Source: an uncultured Bacteroidota bacterium
Lineage (GTDB): Bacteria > Bacteroidota > Bacteroidia > UKL13-3
Assembly (NCBI GenBank): GCA_903907885.1
Contig: CAIVPY010000156.1
Coordinates: forward strand, 1 to 15,445
DNA length: 15,445 nucleotides
Direction of reading: 5' to 3'
Shown here: positions 1-7,508 of the stretch, piece after piece
Layout: the number at the start of each line of letters is the position of its first letter
Numbering within the stretch: position 1 is the stretch's first letter
The notes under the pieces: generated by a model
What the model was told of the DNA's origin: nothing
The model's database searches: none
What the model saw: only the letters and a program-made list of their open reading frames with translations
Program-made: the position numbers and the translations under genes

Positions 1-1
1 A

Positions 2-835
2 ATTAATTTTGATAAAGATAAACTTTCTAATTGGAGCCTAACCGATAAGTTTACAAATGATTATCAAACAAATTTGATGACTAATTGTGTTAGAGCATTT
101 GTTGCCAGTAAATGTGATATGGCAGATGAAGGTATAAAAAATCTTTTGGATAAACCTCACACAAAAGATTATGTATCCTTTTATTATACAGATTACTTGT
201 TAGGTAGTATGAAGCTAAATAGATTAGATGAAGATGCCTCAATGTATCTGAAGCGATTTGTTAGTCTTTGTCCTAATAAAAGTTTATACCAAGAAACATA
301 TACAAAATTAGCTTGGAGTTATATTGTAAAAGGGGATACGAATAATTATTATTTATATGCTGGCTTATCAAATAAATATAGCGAAAACGAAAAAAAATGG
401 CTAATCATATCATCGCAAGGTGATGAAAATAAATTGCCTAATATATCATTACTCAAAACTAGATTATTTACAGATGGAGGGTATTATTACAAGGCTGAAC
501 AAGAAATACTATCACATGGGGTGAAAAAAAATTATTCTGACTTGGAGAGAACTGAGTATTACTATCGATTAGCAAGAATTTACCATGGAATAAATAACTA
601 TCAAAAGGCAATAGAAAACTACAATTTTGTTATAAAAATGGAAGGTCAATTACAAGTATATATTATACCTAATTCTCATCTTCAACTCGCCATTATTTAC
701 GAAAAACTAAATTATAATAGTTTAGCTTTGACACACTATAAAAATGCTTTAAAATATAATAATTACCAATACAGATATGGTATTGAACAGAAAGCAAAAG
801 CAGGAATTAGTATGTTGCAAAAACACGAAAAATAA
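2..835 (+). CDS. TPR-repeat protein, 3' part (5' end outside window)
   Basis: The reading frame is open from base 2 to the TAA at 833-835, so the true start lies left of the window; the TTG at 74 and ATG at 77 are probably internal codons. About 277 residues are visible. The C-terminal part contains two recognisable tetratricopeptide helix pairs (counting from the TTG at 74, about residues 160-190 and 198-230), with the usual small/aromatic pattern (YYRLARIYHGINNYQKAIENY; LQLAIIYEKLNYNSLALTHY). The earlier part is also helical and probably holds degenerate repeats. TPR domains are protein-protein interaction scaffolds; no catalytic domain is visible in this portion. Whether the missing N-terminus has a signal peptide cannot be seen. 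The next gene follows after 107 bases on the same strand with no clear terminator between. Specific function unknown. Confidence 0.8.
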   Translation: MNFDKDKLSNWSLTDKFTNDYQTNLMTNCVRAFVASKCDMADEGIKNLLDKPHTKDYVSFYYTDYLLGSMKLNRLDEDASMYLKRFVSLCPNKSLYQETYTKLAWSYIVKGDTNNYYLYAGLSNKYSENEKKWLIISSQGDENKLPNISLLKTRLFTDGGYYYKAEQEILSHGVKKNYSDLERTEYYYRLARIYHGINNYQKAIENYNFVIKMEGQLQVYIIPNSHLQLAIIYEKLNYNSLALTHYKNALKYNNYQYRYGIEQKAKAGISMLQKHEK

Positions 836-942
836 TCCCATTTCGAGAATTATCTAATTAATGTTTTTATGTAAAATTCTAATATTTAATGTTTTAAGTT
901 TTGGTATAAAATGTGAAAAATAAAATCAAAAGTCTAAAATAT

Positions 943-2946
943 ATGAAAAAAGCAGCAATTTCAATTCTTTCGCTAATAGCTTTAATTAGTTCGTGTAGCA
1001 AAGATGTGAAAAACACAGAACAACAACAGGTAATAAATCCAAATCCAAAAACAATGGAGGAAATGGTGGTGCCAGCAGGTTTTAGTTACAAGACGGCAGA
1101 TGATGTTAATTTCAACATCATGCTTTTGGCAAATAATGACCAACCATTAACAGGTGTTAGAGTTGATATTATGGATGATAGCCCTGAAAATGGCGGAAAA
1201 GTTATTGCAGTTGGAATAACCAATGCTTTAGGTGTTTTGGATATGAAATATAATATTCCAATCTATTTAAAACAAGTTGTTCTTAATATTAATTACATTG
1301 GAATGGTAAATAATGTAATAGCACCTGTAACAAATGGCCGAGTTTCGATGAAAATTGGGGGTAAAAATCCCCTTCTGGTTAGAACAGTAGTGCAAAAGTA
1401 CATGCCAAAGTCTTTGAGTTTAGGTAAATCATTCTCTCGATTATCATACAAGTTAGGAACCTATAATAACAGTGGTGTTCCTAATTATTTAATGACACCT
1501 AATGATGTAGTTACCAATCAATTTCTTGCAGATATAAATGCAACATTACCTGAAAGACAACCTGTTCCAACATATCATCCTAGTTATTTAGCTTCAAATT
1601 TGCAGCGTAACCTTAAAATAACAGCTTTATGTGATGTTTGGGTAACTTTTGTACATGAAGGAGCTGGATATTTAAATGGGCTATTTTATTTTAAATATCC
1701 AACAGCAACCCCTCCGACAAACGCAAGTCAAATAGATTCATTAATTGCTATTTTTCCAAATGCTTCGTATTCAGGAAGTGGTGGTGGAATGGCTACAGGT
1801 AATAAAGTATTAATTGGTAGAGTTGGAGCAGACACTTCCATTGGTTTTGCTTTGGCTCAAAATGCTTGGAATGGAAATACTGTGAATCCAAACGCAACAT
1901 TTTTTTATACTTTAAGAGATTTAAATCCAGAAACTACTTCTGATAGAAGAGAGCACGTTGCATTTTTATATGACAATCCAACCCAAAGATTTTTAATTGG
2001 CTTTGAAGATTTGCTTAGAAATAGTGGAAGTGGAAGTGATGATGATTTTAATGATTGTGTTGTATATGCTACTGCTAATCCTGTTACTTCAGTTGATAAA
2101 ACAAATATGCTAACAACTACCCCTGCATCTGGTAATGATGATGATAACGATGGAGTATTAAATGCTTATGACGACTATCCTACAGATGGAAACAAAGCAT
2201 ATAATGTATCTTACCCTTCGCCAAGCACTTTTGCAAATGTGGCATTTGAAGATTTATGGCCAAGCAAAGGCGATTATGATTTGAATGATGTTGTTGTGGC
2301 TTATCAGTATAACGGTGTTTTGGATGCGAGTAACAAAATGGTTTCGATGACAGGTAAATTTAAATTGCGTGCAGCTGGTGGAATTTTCAAAAACGCATTT
2401 TCTGTGGAACTACCTATAAACAAAAGTGCAGTGACTACTATTACCGGAGGCTTGGGTTTAGAGGCAAATGCTAATAAAGCTATTATTAATGTGTTTGCAA
2501 ATTCAAAAAGCATTATTTCAAATTACAATACATGGCCTCATACTACAGCTCAAAGCACTGACACAATTTCAATAGCACTGACATTTAGCACACACCAAAG
2601 CTTTTCGCTAAGTTCATTTAATCCATTTATTTTTATTGACGAGAGTGATAAAGGACGTGGCTACGAAGTGCATTTGCCAGACCAAACTCCTTCCGAATTG
2701 GTTAATACAGCTATTCTAGGTACCAATGCAGATAACTCTATCCCTTCTACTGCACGTTATTATAAAACTTCTAACTCGCTACCTTTTGCAATAAATATTC
2801 CTGAAACATTTAACTATCCTATTGAAAAAGCAGCCATCATTAATGCTCATCTTAAGTTTGCAACTTGGGCTCAATCTGGAGGGGCACAATATCAAGATTG
2901 GTACAAAAACTTATCAGGATATAGAAACTCAGCCAATATTTATTAA
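943..2946 (+). CDS. LruC/DUF4114-domain surface lipoprotein
   Basis: The 667-residue protein starts at the ATG at 943, chosen over a GTG at 913 because it places a normal lipoprotein signal peptide at the N-terminus: two lysines, a hydrophobic core and lipobox I-S-S-C with Cys18. After a beta-rich N-terminal region (about 45-140, Ig/CNA-like in appearance), a DUF4114-type domain (about 290-380) ends in the acidic motif DDDFNDCVVY (366-375). A calcium-loop-like stretch rich in Asp/Asn (about 399-414, NDDDNDGVLNAYDDYP) follows, then an LruC domain (about 427 to the end) with DLWPSKGDYDLNDVVVAY, a HLPD segment near 577, and a C-terminal part rich in Trp and Tyr. Family members are exported, surface-exposed proteins whose function is poorly known. 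The acidic loops suggest calcium binding (inference). No type IX sorting domain is seen at the C-terminus. A strong terminator follows directly. Confidence 0.85.
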   Translation: MKKAAISILSLIALISSCSKDVKNTEQQQVINPNPKTMEEMVVPAGFSYKTADDVNFNIMLLANNDQPLTGVRVDIMDDSPENGGKVIAVGITNALGVLDMKYNIPIYLKQVVLNINYIGMVNNVIAPVTNGRVSMKIGGKNPLLVRTVVQKYMPKSLSLGKSFSRLSYKLGTYNNSGVPNYLMTPNDVVTNQFLADINATLPERQPVPTYHPSYLASNLQRNLKITALCDVWVTFVHEGAGYLNGLFYFKYPTATPPTNASQIDSLIAIFPNASYSGSGGGMATGNKVLIGRVGADTSIGFALAQNAWNGNTVNPNATFFYTLRDLNPETTSDRREHVAFLYDNPTQRFLIGFEDLLRNSGSGSDDDFNDCVVYATANPVTSVDKTNMLTTTPASGNDDDNDGVLNAYDDYPTDGNKAYNVSYPSPSTFANVAFEDLWPSKGDYDLNDVVVAYQYNGVLDASNKMVSMTGKFKLRAAGGIFKNAFSVELPINKSAVTTITGGLGLEANANKAIINVFANSKSIISNYNTWPHTTAQSTDTISIALTFSTHQSFSLSSFNPFIFIDESDKGRGYEVHLPDQTPSELVNTAILGTNADNSIPSTARYYKTSNSLPFAINIPETFNYPIEKAAIINAHLKFATWAQSGGAQYQDWYKNLSGYRNSANIY

Positions 2947-2965
2947 AAGAAAATATAACTTATTT

Positions 2966-3004
2966 AAAGCCATTCCATAAAAATATGGAATGGCTTTTTT
3001 ATTT
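2966..3004 (+). terminator. Rho-independent terminator after the LruC lipoprotein gene
   Basis: A perfect 14-bp inverted repeat (AAAGCCATTCCATA at 2966-2979 and its complement at 2984-2997) encloses an AAAA loop and runs into TTT-A-TTTT. It sits 20 bases past the stop codon and isolates the lipoprotein gene from lysS. Confidence 0.93.
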
Positions 3005-3024
3005 TCGCAAACTTTTAAATAAAA

Positions 3025-4557
3025 ATGATAAATCTAAGTGAACAAGAATTACTGCGTAGGGAGAAACTAAGCGAGCTAAAAAAAATAGGATTAAATCCTT
3101 ATCCAGCAGAGCTATATGCTGTGAGTCATTCTTCTACTGAGGCTAAAGATGGTTTTGAAATGAATACGGATGATGAAAGTCTTAAATCTGTTAAGATTGC
3201 AGGCAGAATAATGAGCGTTAGAGATATGGGGAAAGCTTGTTTTGCTGTAATTCAAGATTCTGTTGGGCGTATACAAGTGTATGTTCGTAGAGATGATATT
3301 TGCCCTGAAGAAGATAAAACCATGTATGATATAGTTTTTAAAAAACTTCTCGACATTGGAGATATTATAGGTATTTCGGGCTATATGTTTACTACTAAAA
3401 CGGGCGAAATTTCTTTGCATGCCAAAGAAATTAAGGTATTATCGAAAGCACTAAAACCATTACCTATTGTTAAAGAAAAAGAAGGTGAAACTTTTGATGC
3501 TGTTACCGACCCTGAGTTTCGTTACCGTCAGAGATATGCTGATTTGATAATTAATCCACAAGTGAAAGATACGTTTGTGAAACGTACTTTGATGATTAAA
3601 ACCATTCGTGATTATTTAAATGATAGTGGAGCTTTGGAAGTGGATACACCAGTATTACAAAATATTCCAGGAGGTGCTGCAGCCAAGCCCTTTATAACCC
3701 ACCATAATGCTTTAGACGTGCCTTTTTATTTACGCATTGCTAATGAGTTGTATTTAAAAAGACTGATTGTAGGTGGATTTGATTTTGTTTACGAGTTTAG
3801 CCGAAACTTTAGAAACGAAGGAATGGATAGGACTCATAATCCTGAATTTACCATTCTCGAGTTTTATGTTGCCTACAAAGATTATTTGTGGATGATGGAT
3901 TTTACCGAACTATTGCTTGAAAAAACGGCTCTAGCTATGCATAACACTTCGCAGTTGCAGGTTGGTGAAAATACAATTAATTTTAAAGCACCATACAAGC
4001 GAATTCCAATTTTTGAAGCTATTAAAGAACATACTGGATTTGATATAAGCCAAATGGATGAAAATCAAATGAGAGAAGTGTGTCATAAACTTCATATTGA
4101 AACCAAACCTAGCATGGGCAAGGGTAAACTGGTGGATGAAATTTTTGGGGCTAAATGCGAGGGCAATTTTATTCAACCTACTTTTATTACCGATTATCCT
4201 GTTGAGTTATCTCCTTTAACTAAGAAACATCGCAGCCAAGAAGGATTGGTTGAAAGATTTGAATTGATCATAAATGGGAAAGAAATAGCCAATGCCTATA
4301 GCGAATTGAACGACCCTATTGACCAAAGAGAACGGTTTGAAGAACAAGTGAAACTAATGGAACGTGGGGATGATGAAGCGATGTTTATTGACAACGATTT
4401 CTTGCGTGCTTTGGAATATGGTATGCCTCCAACAGCTGGTATAGGAATTGGAATTGATAGGCTTTGTATGCTAATGACTAATTCGCATTCAATTCAAGAT
4501 GTGTTGTTGTTTCCTCAAATGAGACCTGAAGTAACACAAATTACTTTAGAAGAATAA
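3025..4557 (+). CDS. lysS: Lysyl-tRNA synthetase, class II
   Basis: This 510-residue enzyme charges tRNA-Lys with lysine in the cytoplasm using ATP. The N-terminal OB-fold anticodon-binding domain is visible at about 57-140 (VKIAGRIMSVRDMGKACFAV...). The class II catalytic core follows: motif 1 around TPVLQNIPGGAAAKPF (208-223), motif 2 as FRNEGMDRTHNPEFTILEFY (262-281), and motif 3 as GIGIGIDRL (472-480) followed by DVLLFPQMRPE. The segment ELSPLTKKHR (394-403) and the conserved NGKEIANAYSELNDP (417-431) are also in place. Length and all motifs are normal, so the gene looks intact. The start ATG at 3025 lies 20 bases after the preceding terminator, leaving a very short leader; no Shine-Dalgarno sequence is seen, as is usual in Bacteroidota. 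It appears to be a single-gene transcript or to run on weakly into the regulator downstream. Confidence 0.97.
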   Translation: MINLSEQELLRREKLSELKKIGLNPYPAELYAVSHSSTEAKDGFEMNTDDESLKSVKIAGRIMSVRDMGKACFAVIQDSVGRIQVYVRRDDICPEEDKTMYDIVFKKLLDIGDIIGISGYMFTTKTGEISLHAKEIKVLSKALKPLPIVKEKEGETFDAVTDPEFRYRQRYADLIINPQVKDTFVKRTLMIKTIRDYLNDSGALEVDTPVLQNIPGGAAAKPFITHHNALDVPFYLRIANELYLKRLIVGGFDFVYEFSRNFRNEGMDRTHNPEFTILEFYVAYKDYLWMMDFTELLLEKTALAMHNTSQLQVGENTINFKAPYKRIPIFEAIKEHTGFDISQMDENQMREVCHKLHIETKPSMGKGKLVDEIFGAKCEGNFIQPTFITDYPVELSPLTKKHRSQEGLVERFELIINGKEIANAYSELNDPIDQRERFEEQVKLMERGDDEAMFIDNDFLRALEYGMPPTAGIGIGIDRLCMLMTNSHSIQDVLLFPQMRPEVTQITLEE

Positions 4558-4701
4558 ATAATTTGTGTTTTTATTATTTAATAAAATACAATAGATTGCA
4601 CAGCAAGTATAGTTTGGTTAATAAGTTATTGAATTTTTTAGCCGTATAATAATAAATTGCTGATTAAAATAAAATAAGAAATAGTGTAAAAATTACAAGT
4701 G

Positions 4702-5460
4702 ATGAAAAATATAATTAGAGCCATATTAGTTGATGATGTTGAGTTGATGCGAATAACTCTAAGAAAAGTGTTAGAGCAATTTCCTAACATTGATTTGATT
4801 GGAGAAGCTATTGATTTTGATTCGGCTAAAGAATTAATTAATAGTACAAAACCTGATTTAGTTTTCTTAGACATTGATTTAAATGGACTTACTTCTATTG
4901 ATTTATTGAACCAAGTAAACCATGTTCCTAAAATAATTTTTATTACATCGCATCCTGATTTTGCTATTAAAGCATTTGAATTGAATGCTGTTGATTATAT
5001 ATTAAAACCGGTTAGTACCGATAGAATTAGAAAAGCCATTGAAAGATTAACAAATGATGCTGTTTCTGCTAAGCAATCTGATTCTGAAACCAGTGCTTTA
5101 ACTGATGGTGGTGAGCGTTTTGAAGCTGAACAAATTATTTTATTATCGTTTGATAATAAAATGAATTTTATTAGAATTAAAGACATTAATTATATTGAAG
5201 CTTTTGGTAATTATACCAAAATATTTATGAATGATGGTAAGTTAAGTATTACTTACAATTCGATTAAAAACTGGGATAACAAGCTTCCGCAGGATACTTT
5301 TATTCAGATTCATCGCTCATCCATTGTTAATTTAATAAATGTGGTGCGTATTGAGAAATGGACTAACGATACTGGAAGGTTATATTTAAAAGGAATTGAA
5401 AAACCTTTTGAAATTAGCCGAAGCTACTTCTTCCAAATCAAGAAGAAATACAAAATATAA
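4702..5460 (+). CDS. LytTR-family response regulator (receiver + LytTR DNA-binding domain)
   Basis: A 252-residue two-domain transcription regulator. The receiver domain (about 5-118) has the full acceptor set: acidic pair D11-D12, phospho-acceptor D57 in PDLVFLDIDL, T82 in the IFITSH strand, and K102 in the LKPVS loop. A linker (about 119-142) leads to a LytTR DNA-binding domain (about 144-250), recognisable from FIRIKDINYIEAFGNYTKIF and the IQIHRSSIVNL segment. I chose the ATG at 4702 over the adjacent GTG at 4699. Such regulators are normally phosphorylated by a LytS-type membrane histidine kinase and bind promoter DNA through LytTR. No kinase is adjacent here (lysS upstream, a convergent methyltransferase downstream), so the partner must lie elsewhere. 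A clean terminator follows. The regulated genes cannot be told from the window. Confidence 0.95.
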   Translation: MKNIIRAILVDDVELMRITLRKVLEQFPNIDLIGEAIDFDSAKELINSTKPDLVFLDIDLNGLTSIDLLNQVNHVPKIIFITSHPDFAIKAFELNAVDYILKPVSTDRIRKAIERLTNDAVSAKQSDSETSALTDGGERFEAEQIILLSFDNKMNFIRIKDINYIEAFGNYTKIFMNDGKLSITYNSIKNWDNKLPQDTFIQIHRSSIVNLINVVRIEKWTNDTGRLYLKGIEKPFEISRSYFFQIKKKYKI

Positions 5461-5468
5461 ATTGAAGG

Positions 5469-5494
5469 AAGTGGGTTTTTACCCACTTTTTTTT
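5469..5494 (+). terminator. Rho-independent terminator after the LytTR regulator
   Basis: An 8-bp perfect stem AAGTGGGT / ACCCACTT (5469-5476 and 5481-5488) with a TTTT loop is followed by a run of T to 5494. It begins 8 bases after the regulator's stop codon. On the minus strand there is no U-run after the stem, so it should stop only rightward transcription. Confidence 0.9.
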
Positions 5495-5502
5495 ATGTCT
5501 TA

Positions 5503-6387
5503 TTACTTCAAACCCTTGCTATATCTAGCAAGAATGCCAAGAGGTAAAGTCACTCCCGATTTGGCTTGAAGATACAATTCTCCATTTTCTAATTCTTGGC
5601 AATCCTTGAAATTTCTATTGATTAAATTCTGAACCAATAAGGCACTCAATCCCATTGAATACACGTTTAGGATTACAAAGTGTTGTTTGGGGTCTAGCAA
5701 TTGTGCCACTTCGCTAAGTATTTCGTTGATGCATTGCTCCAATTGCCAACGTTCGCCATTTGCTCCAATGCCATAAGCTGGAGGGTCTAACACAATGCCA
5801 TGATATGTTTTTCCTCTTTTAACTTCACGCTTCACAAATTTCATTGCATCTTCTACCACCCATCTGATATTGTCTATGCCTGATAGTTCCATGTTCTCAC
5901 GGCTCCAATTAATAACTTGCTTTATGCTATCCACATGCGTAACATCTGCTCCGGCTGCTTTGGCAGCCAACGATGCACCGCCCGTATAAGCAAATAGATT
6001 TAAGAATCGAGGTTGCTCTCCTTTTACTTTTCTTAGATTGTTGTATATATAATCCCAATTGTCGGCTTGTTCTGGAAATATGCCAACATGCTTGAAAGAT
6101 GTAAGCGATAGATTGAATTTTATTTTAAAATCATAAGTGCCATATGCAATCTTCCATTTGTCGCCTTGGGTTTTTAGCTTTTTCTGCCATTCTCCGCTGT
6201 GACTGCCTTTTTGTTTAAAGGTAATATCTGCTAATTTGTTCCACTCAGCATCGCTCATCACTTTGTTCCAAAGGGCTTGAGGTTCGGGTCTGCGAAGGGT
6301 TAACTTGCCAAATCTTTCGAGTTTTTCAAAATCTCCGCAATCAATAAGTTCGTAGTCTTTCCAGTTTTGTGGTGTAAATGTTTGCAT
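5503..6387 (-). CDS. RlmI-like class I SAM-dependent methyltransferase (probable RNA methyltransferase)
   Basis: A 294-residue protein beginning at the ATG complementary to 6385-6387. The frame stays open to a TTG at 6423, but that would add a 12-residue tail of no family character. The SAM-binding Rossmann fold is clear: motif I NLFAYTGGASLAA (130-142), the acidic motif II HVDSIKQ (151-157), and motif IV DPPAYG (201-206). SFKHVGIFPEQ (98-108) resembles the segment before the SAM site in RlmI-type 23S rRNA methyltransferases. The position that carries the catalytic Cys (TCS) in 5-methylcytosine enzymes reads NVYS (241-244), and no Cys is nearby, so m5C chemistry is doubtful. An N-methyl target on RNA or another substrate is possible. 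It lies 91 bases downstream of rnz on the same strand, suggesting a shared RNA-metabolism transcript. The family call is firm; the target is not known. Confidence 0.87.
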   Translation of the reverse strand: MQTFTPQNWKDYELIDCGDFEKLERFGKLTLRRPEPQALWNKVMSDAEWNKLADITFKQKGSHSGEWQKKLKTQGDKWKIAYGTYDFKIKFNLSLTSFKHVGIFPEQADNWDYIYNNLRKVKGEQPRFLNLFAYTGGASLAAKAAGADVTHVDSIKQVINWSRENMELSGIDNIRWVVEDAMKFVKREVKRGKTYHGIVLDPPAYGIGANGERWQLEQCINEILSEVAQLLDPKQHFVILNVYSMGLSALLVQNLINRNFKDCQELENGELYLQAKSGVTLPLGILARYSKGLK

Positions 6388-6438
6388 TCTTGCGAATGAA
6401 CAAAAAAAAGAGGGTAGTGGCAAATAAATATGAATAAG

Positions 6439-6460
6439 CAGTTATCGGTGAACAGTTATC
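6439..6460. repeat. Degenerate 14-nt-phased repeat between rnz and the methyltransferase
   Basis: CAGTTATC occurs at 6439-6446 and again at 6453-6460, exactly 14 bases (two heptads) apart, separated by GGTGAA. It lies in the 91-bp gap between the rnz stop and the methyltransferase start. It resembles heptad-phased intergenic repeats; no hairpin of note is formed. Confidence 0.5.
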
Positions 6461-6478
6461 AATCACTAACAAGCATCA

Positions 6479-7396
6479 CTATTCAATCACAAACATTTTG
6501 CCTTCAATGGCTATTTCGGTATTTTTAAACTCAGTTCTGGCTTCGTCTAGCAAAGGTTGCAGGTCGTCATACCTTGCACTAAAATGCCCGATAAGAAGTT
6601 TTTTAACATGGGCTTTGGTGGCAATAATGCCCGCTTGTTTGGCGGTAGTGTGCATGGTTTCTATGGCACGTTCAAGCTTGTCGTGCATAAAAGTAGTTTC
6701 GTGGTAAAGTATATCTGCATCTTCAACAGCTTTTATCACACGCTCATCATAAATGGTATCGCTGCAATATGCATAACTCATGGGTATGCCAGAATCAAAA
6801 GTAAGCTCATGGTTGCTTATCACTGTTTTTCCATCGCTGCTCACAAAATCTTTACCCATCTTAATATCATTAAAATGAGTAAATGGGATTTTGTGTTTGG
6901 CGCAAGCTTCTATATTTAATTTTCGTAGCACACTGCGCTCTCTGAATTTAAAACCCACACAAGGCACCCTATGATAAATAGGAAAAGTAGTTACTTTGTA
7001 ATATATATTCTCAAACACCACTTCTTCCTTCTCGGTGTTAACAGGGTGGTAGTGCAATTTAAAATTAAATCTTATGCCACTATGCTTAAAAAAAACATCC
7101 AAAATCTCGAACAATTCTTTTGGACCATAAATGTGCATAGGGGTTTCTCTGCGCATAAGGTTCATTGATAAAAGCAAGCCAGGCAAACCCAAAATATGAT
7201 CACCATGCACATGGCTAATAAATATCTGACTGATACGAGATTTTTTAATCTTATACGCTTGCAATTGCATTTGAGTGCCTTCGCCACAATCAATAAGAAT
7301 ATGATGGTCTAATATTTTTAAATGCTGCGCAGACGGATGCCTGTTAGGTGCTGGTGTGGCACTGCTATTTCCTAATATGGTTATTTCAAACGACAT
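6479..7396 (-). CDS. rnz: Ribonuclease Z (tRNA 3'-processing endonuclease)
   Basis: A 305-residue metallo-beta-lactamase-fold nuclease of the short RNase Z form, which cuts tRNA precursors after the discriminator base to release the 3' trailer. Zinc ligands are all present: HVHGDH (H62, H64, D66, H67), H142 in the PIYHRVP loop, D213 in AYCSDT, and H271 in LLIGHFSARY. The RNase Z HEAT-like loop appears as YHETTF (231-236) and the catalytic His region as MHTTAKQAG (248-256). Residues 85-120 would be where the exosite arm is expected. Length and motifs are normal. The ATG complementary to 7394-7396 is the start; AAAGA directly before it is at most a weak ribosome site. The methyltransferase gene follows on the same strand. 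The upstream gap, shared with the divergent dehydrogenase gene, contains short tandem repeats. Confidence 0.95.
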   Translation of the reverse strand: MSFEITILGNSSATPAPNRHPSAQHLKILDHHILIDCGEGTQMQLQAYKIKKSRISQIFISHVHGDHILGLPGLLLSMNLMRRETPMHIYGPKELFEILDVFFKHSGIRFNFKLHYHPVNTEKEEVVFENIYYKVTTFPIYHRVPCVGFKFRERSVLRKLNIEACAKHKIPFTHFNDIKMGKDFVSSDGKTVISNHELTFDSGIPMSYAYCSDTIYDERVIKAVEDADILYHETTFMHDKLERAIETMHTTAKQAGIIATKAHVKKLLIGHFSARYDDLQPLLDEARTEFKNTEIAIEGKMFVIE

Positions 7397-7401
7397 TCTT
7401 T

Positions 7402-7422
7402 AGTTGAAAGTTGATGGTTGTT
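7402..7422. repeat. Heptanucleotide tandem repeat upstream of rnz
   Basis: Three consecutive heptads AGTTGAA, AGTTGAT and GGTTGTT, followed by GATAGTA, start 6 bases upstream of the rnz start codon. The period of 7 is clear although the units diverge. Confidence 0.5.
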
Positions 7423-7438
7423 GATAGTAATTAAATCA

Positions 7439-7465
7439 AAATTCAAAATTTGAAATTCAAAATTT
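7439..7465. repeat. Tandem 13-bp direct repeat in the rnz/dehydrogenase divergent gap
   Basis: AAATTCAAAATTT occurs perfectly at 7439-7451 and 7453-7465, separated by one G, giving a 14-base period. Being A/T-rich and partly self-complementary it could bend DNA or hold a binding site, and it lies between two divergent start codons. Confidence 0.75.
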
Positions 7466-7484
7466 CCAATTTATATTACCTTAG
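7449..7484 (+). promoter_or_regulatory. Weak promoter candidate for the short-chain dehydrogenase gene
   Basis: TACCTTAG (7477-7484) matches the Bacteroidota -7 pattern TAnnTTTG in all but one fixed base and lies 24 bases before the ATG at 7509. A TTTG at 7449-7452 would be the -33 box, but the 24-base spacer is longer than the usual 19-21. The TTTG falls inside the tandem repeat. Confidence 0.25.
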
Positions 7485-7508
7485 CAAAGTAAATAATTTT
7501 AATAAATT

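Noticed and set aside
913..942. GTG start for the LruC lipoprotein gene
   Set aside because: It would add ten charged residues before an otherwise standard lipoprotein signal peptide beginning at the ATG at 943.
3000..3007. TATTTTCG as a -7 box for lysS
   Set aside because: It matches TAnnTTTG at 7 of 8 positions but overlaps the terminator's T-run and has no TTTG at the expected -33 distance.
3112..3420. Open frame of 102 codons on the minus strand inside lysS
   Set aside because: It lies wholly within a well-supported gene, has no recognisable domain and no regulatory signal of its own. The other antisense frames inside clear genes were dropped for the same reason.
4569..4586. Perfect 8+8 inverted repeat (TTTTATTA / TAATAAAA) just after lysS
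   Set aside because: It is pure A/T with a two-base centre and is not followed by a T-run, so it is unlikely to be a working terminator in an AT-rich gap.
4645..4650. TATAAT upstream of the LytTR gene as a sigma70-type -10 box
   Set aside because: The nearest TTG-type -35 (TTGAAT at 4629-4634) is only 10 bases away, and Bacteroidota primary promoters use a different consensus.
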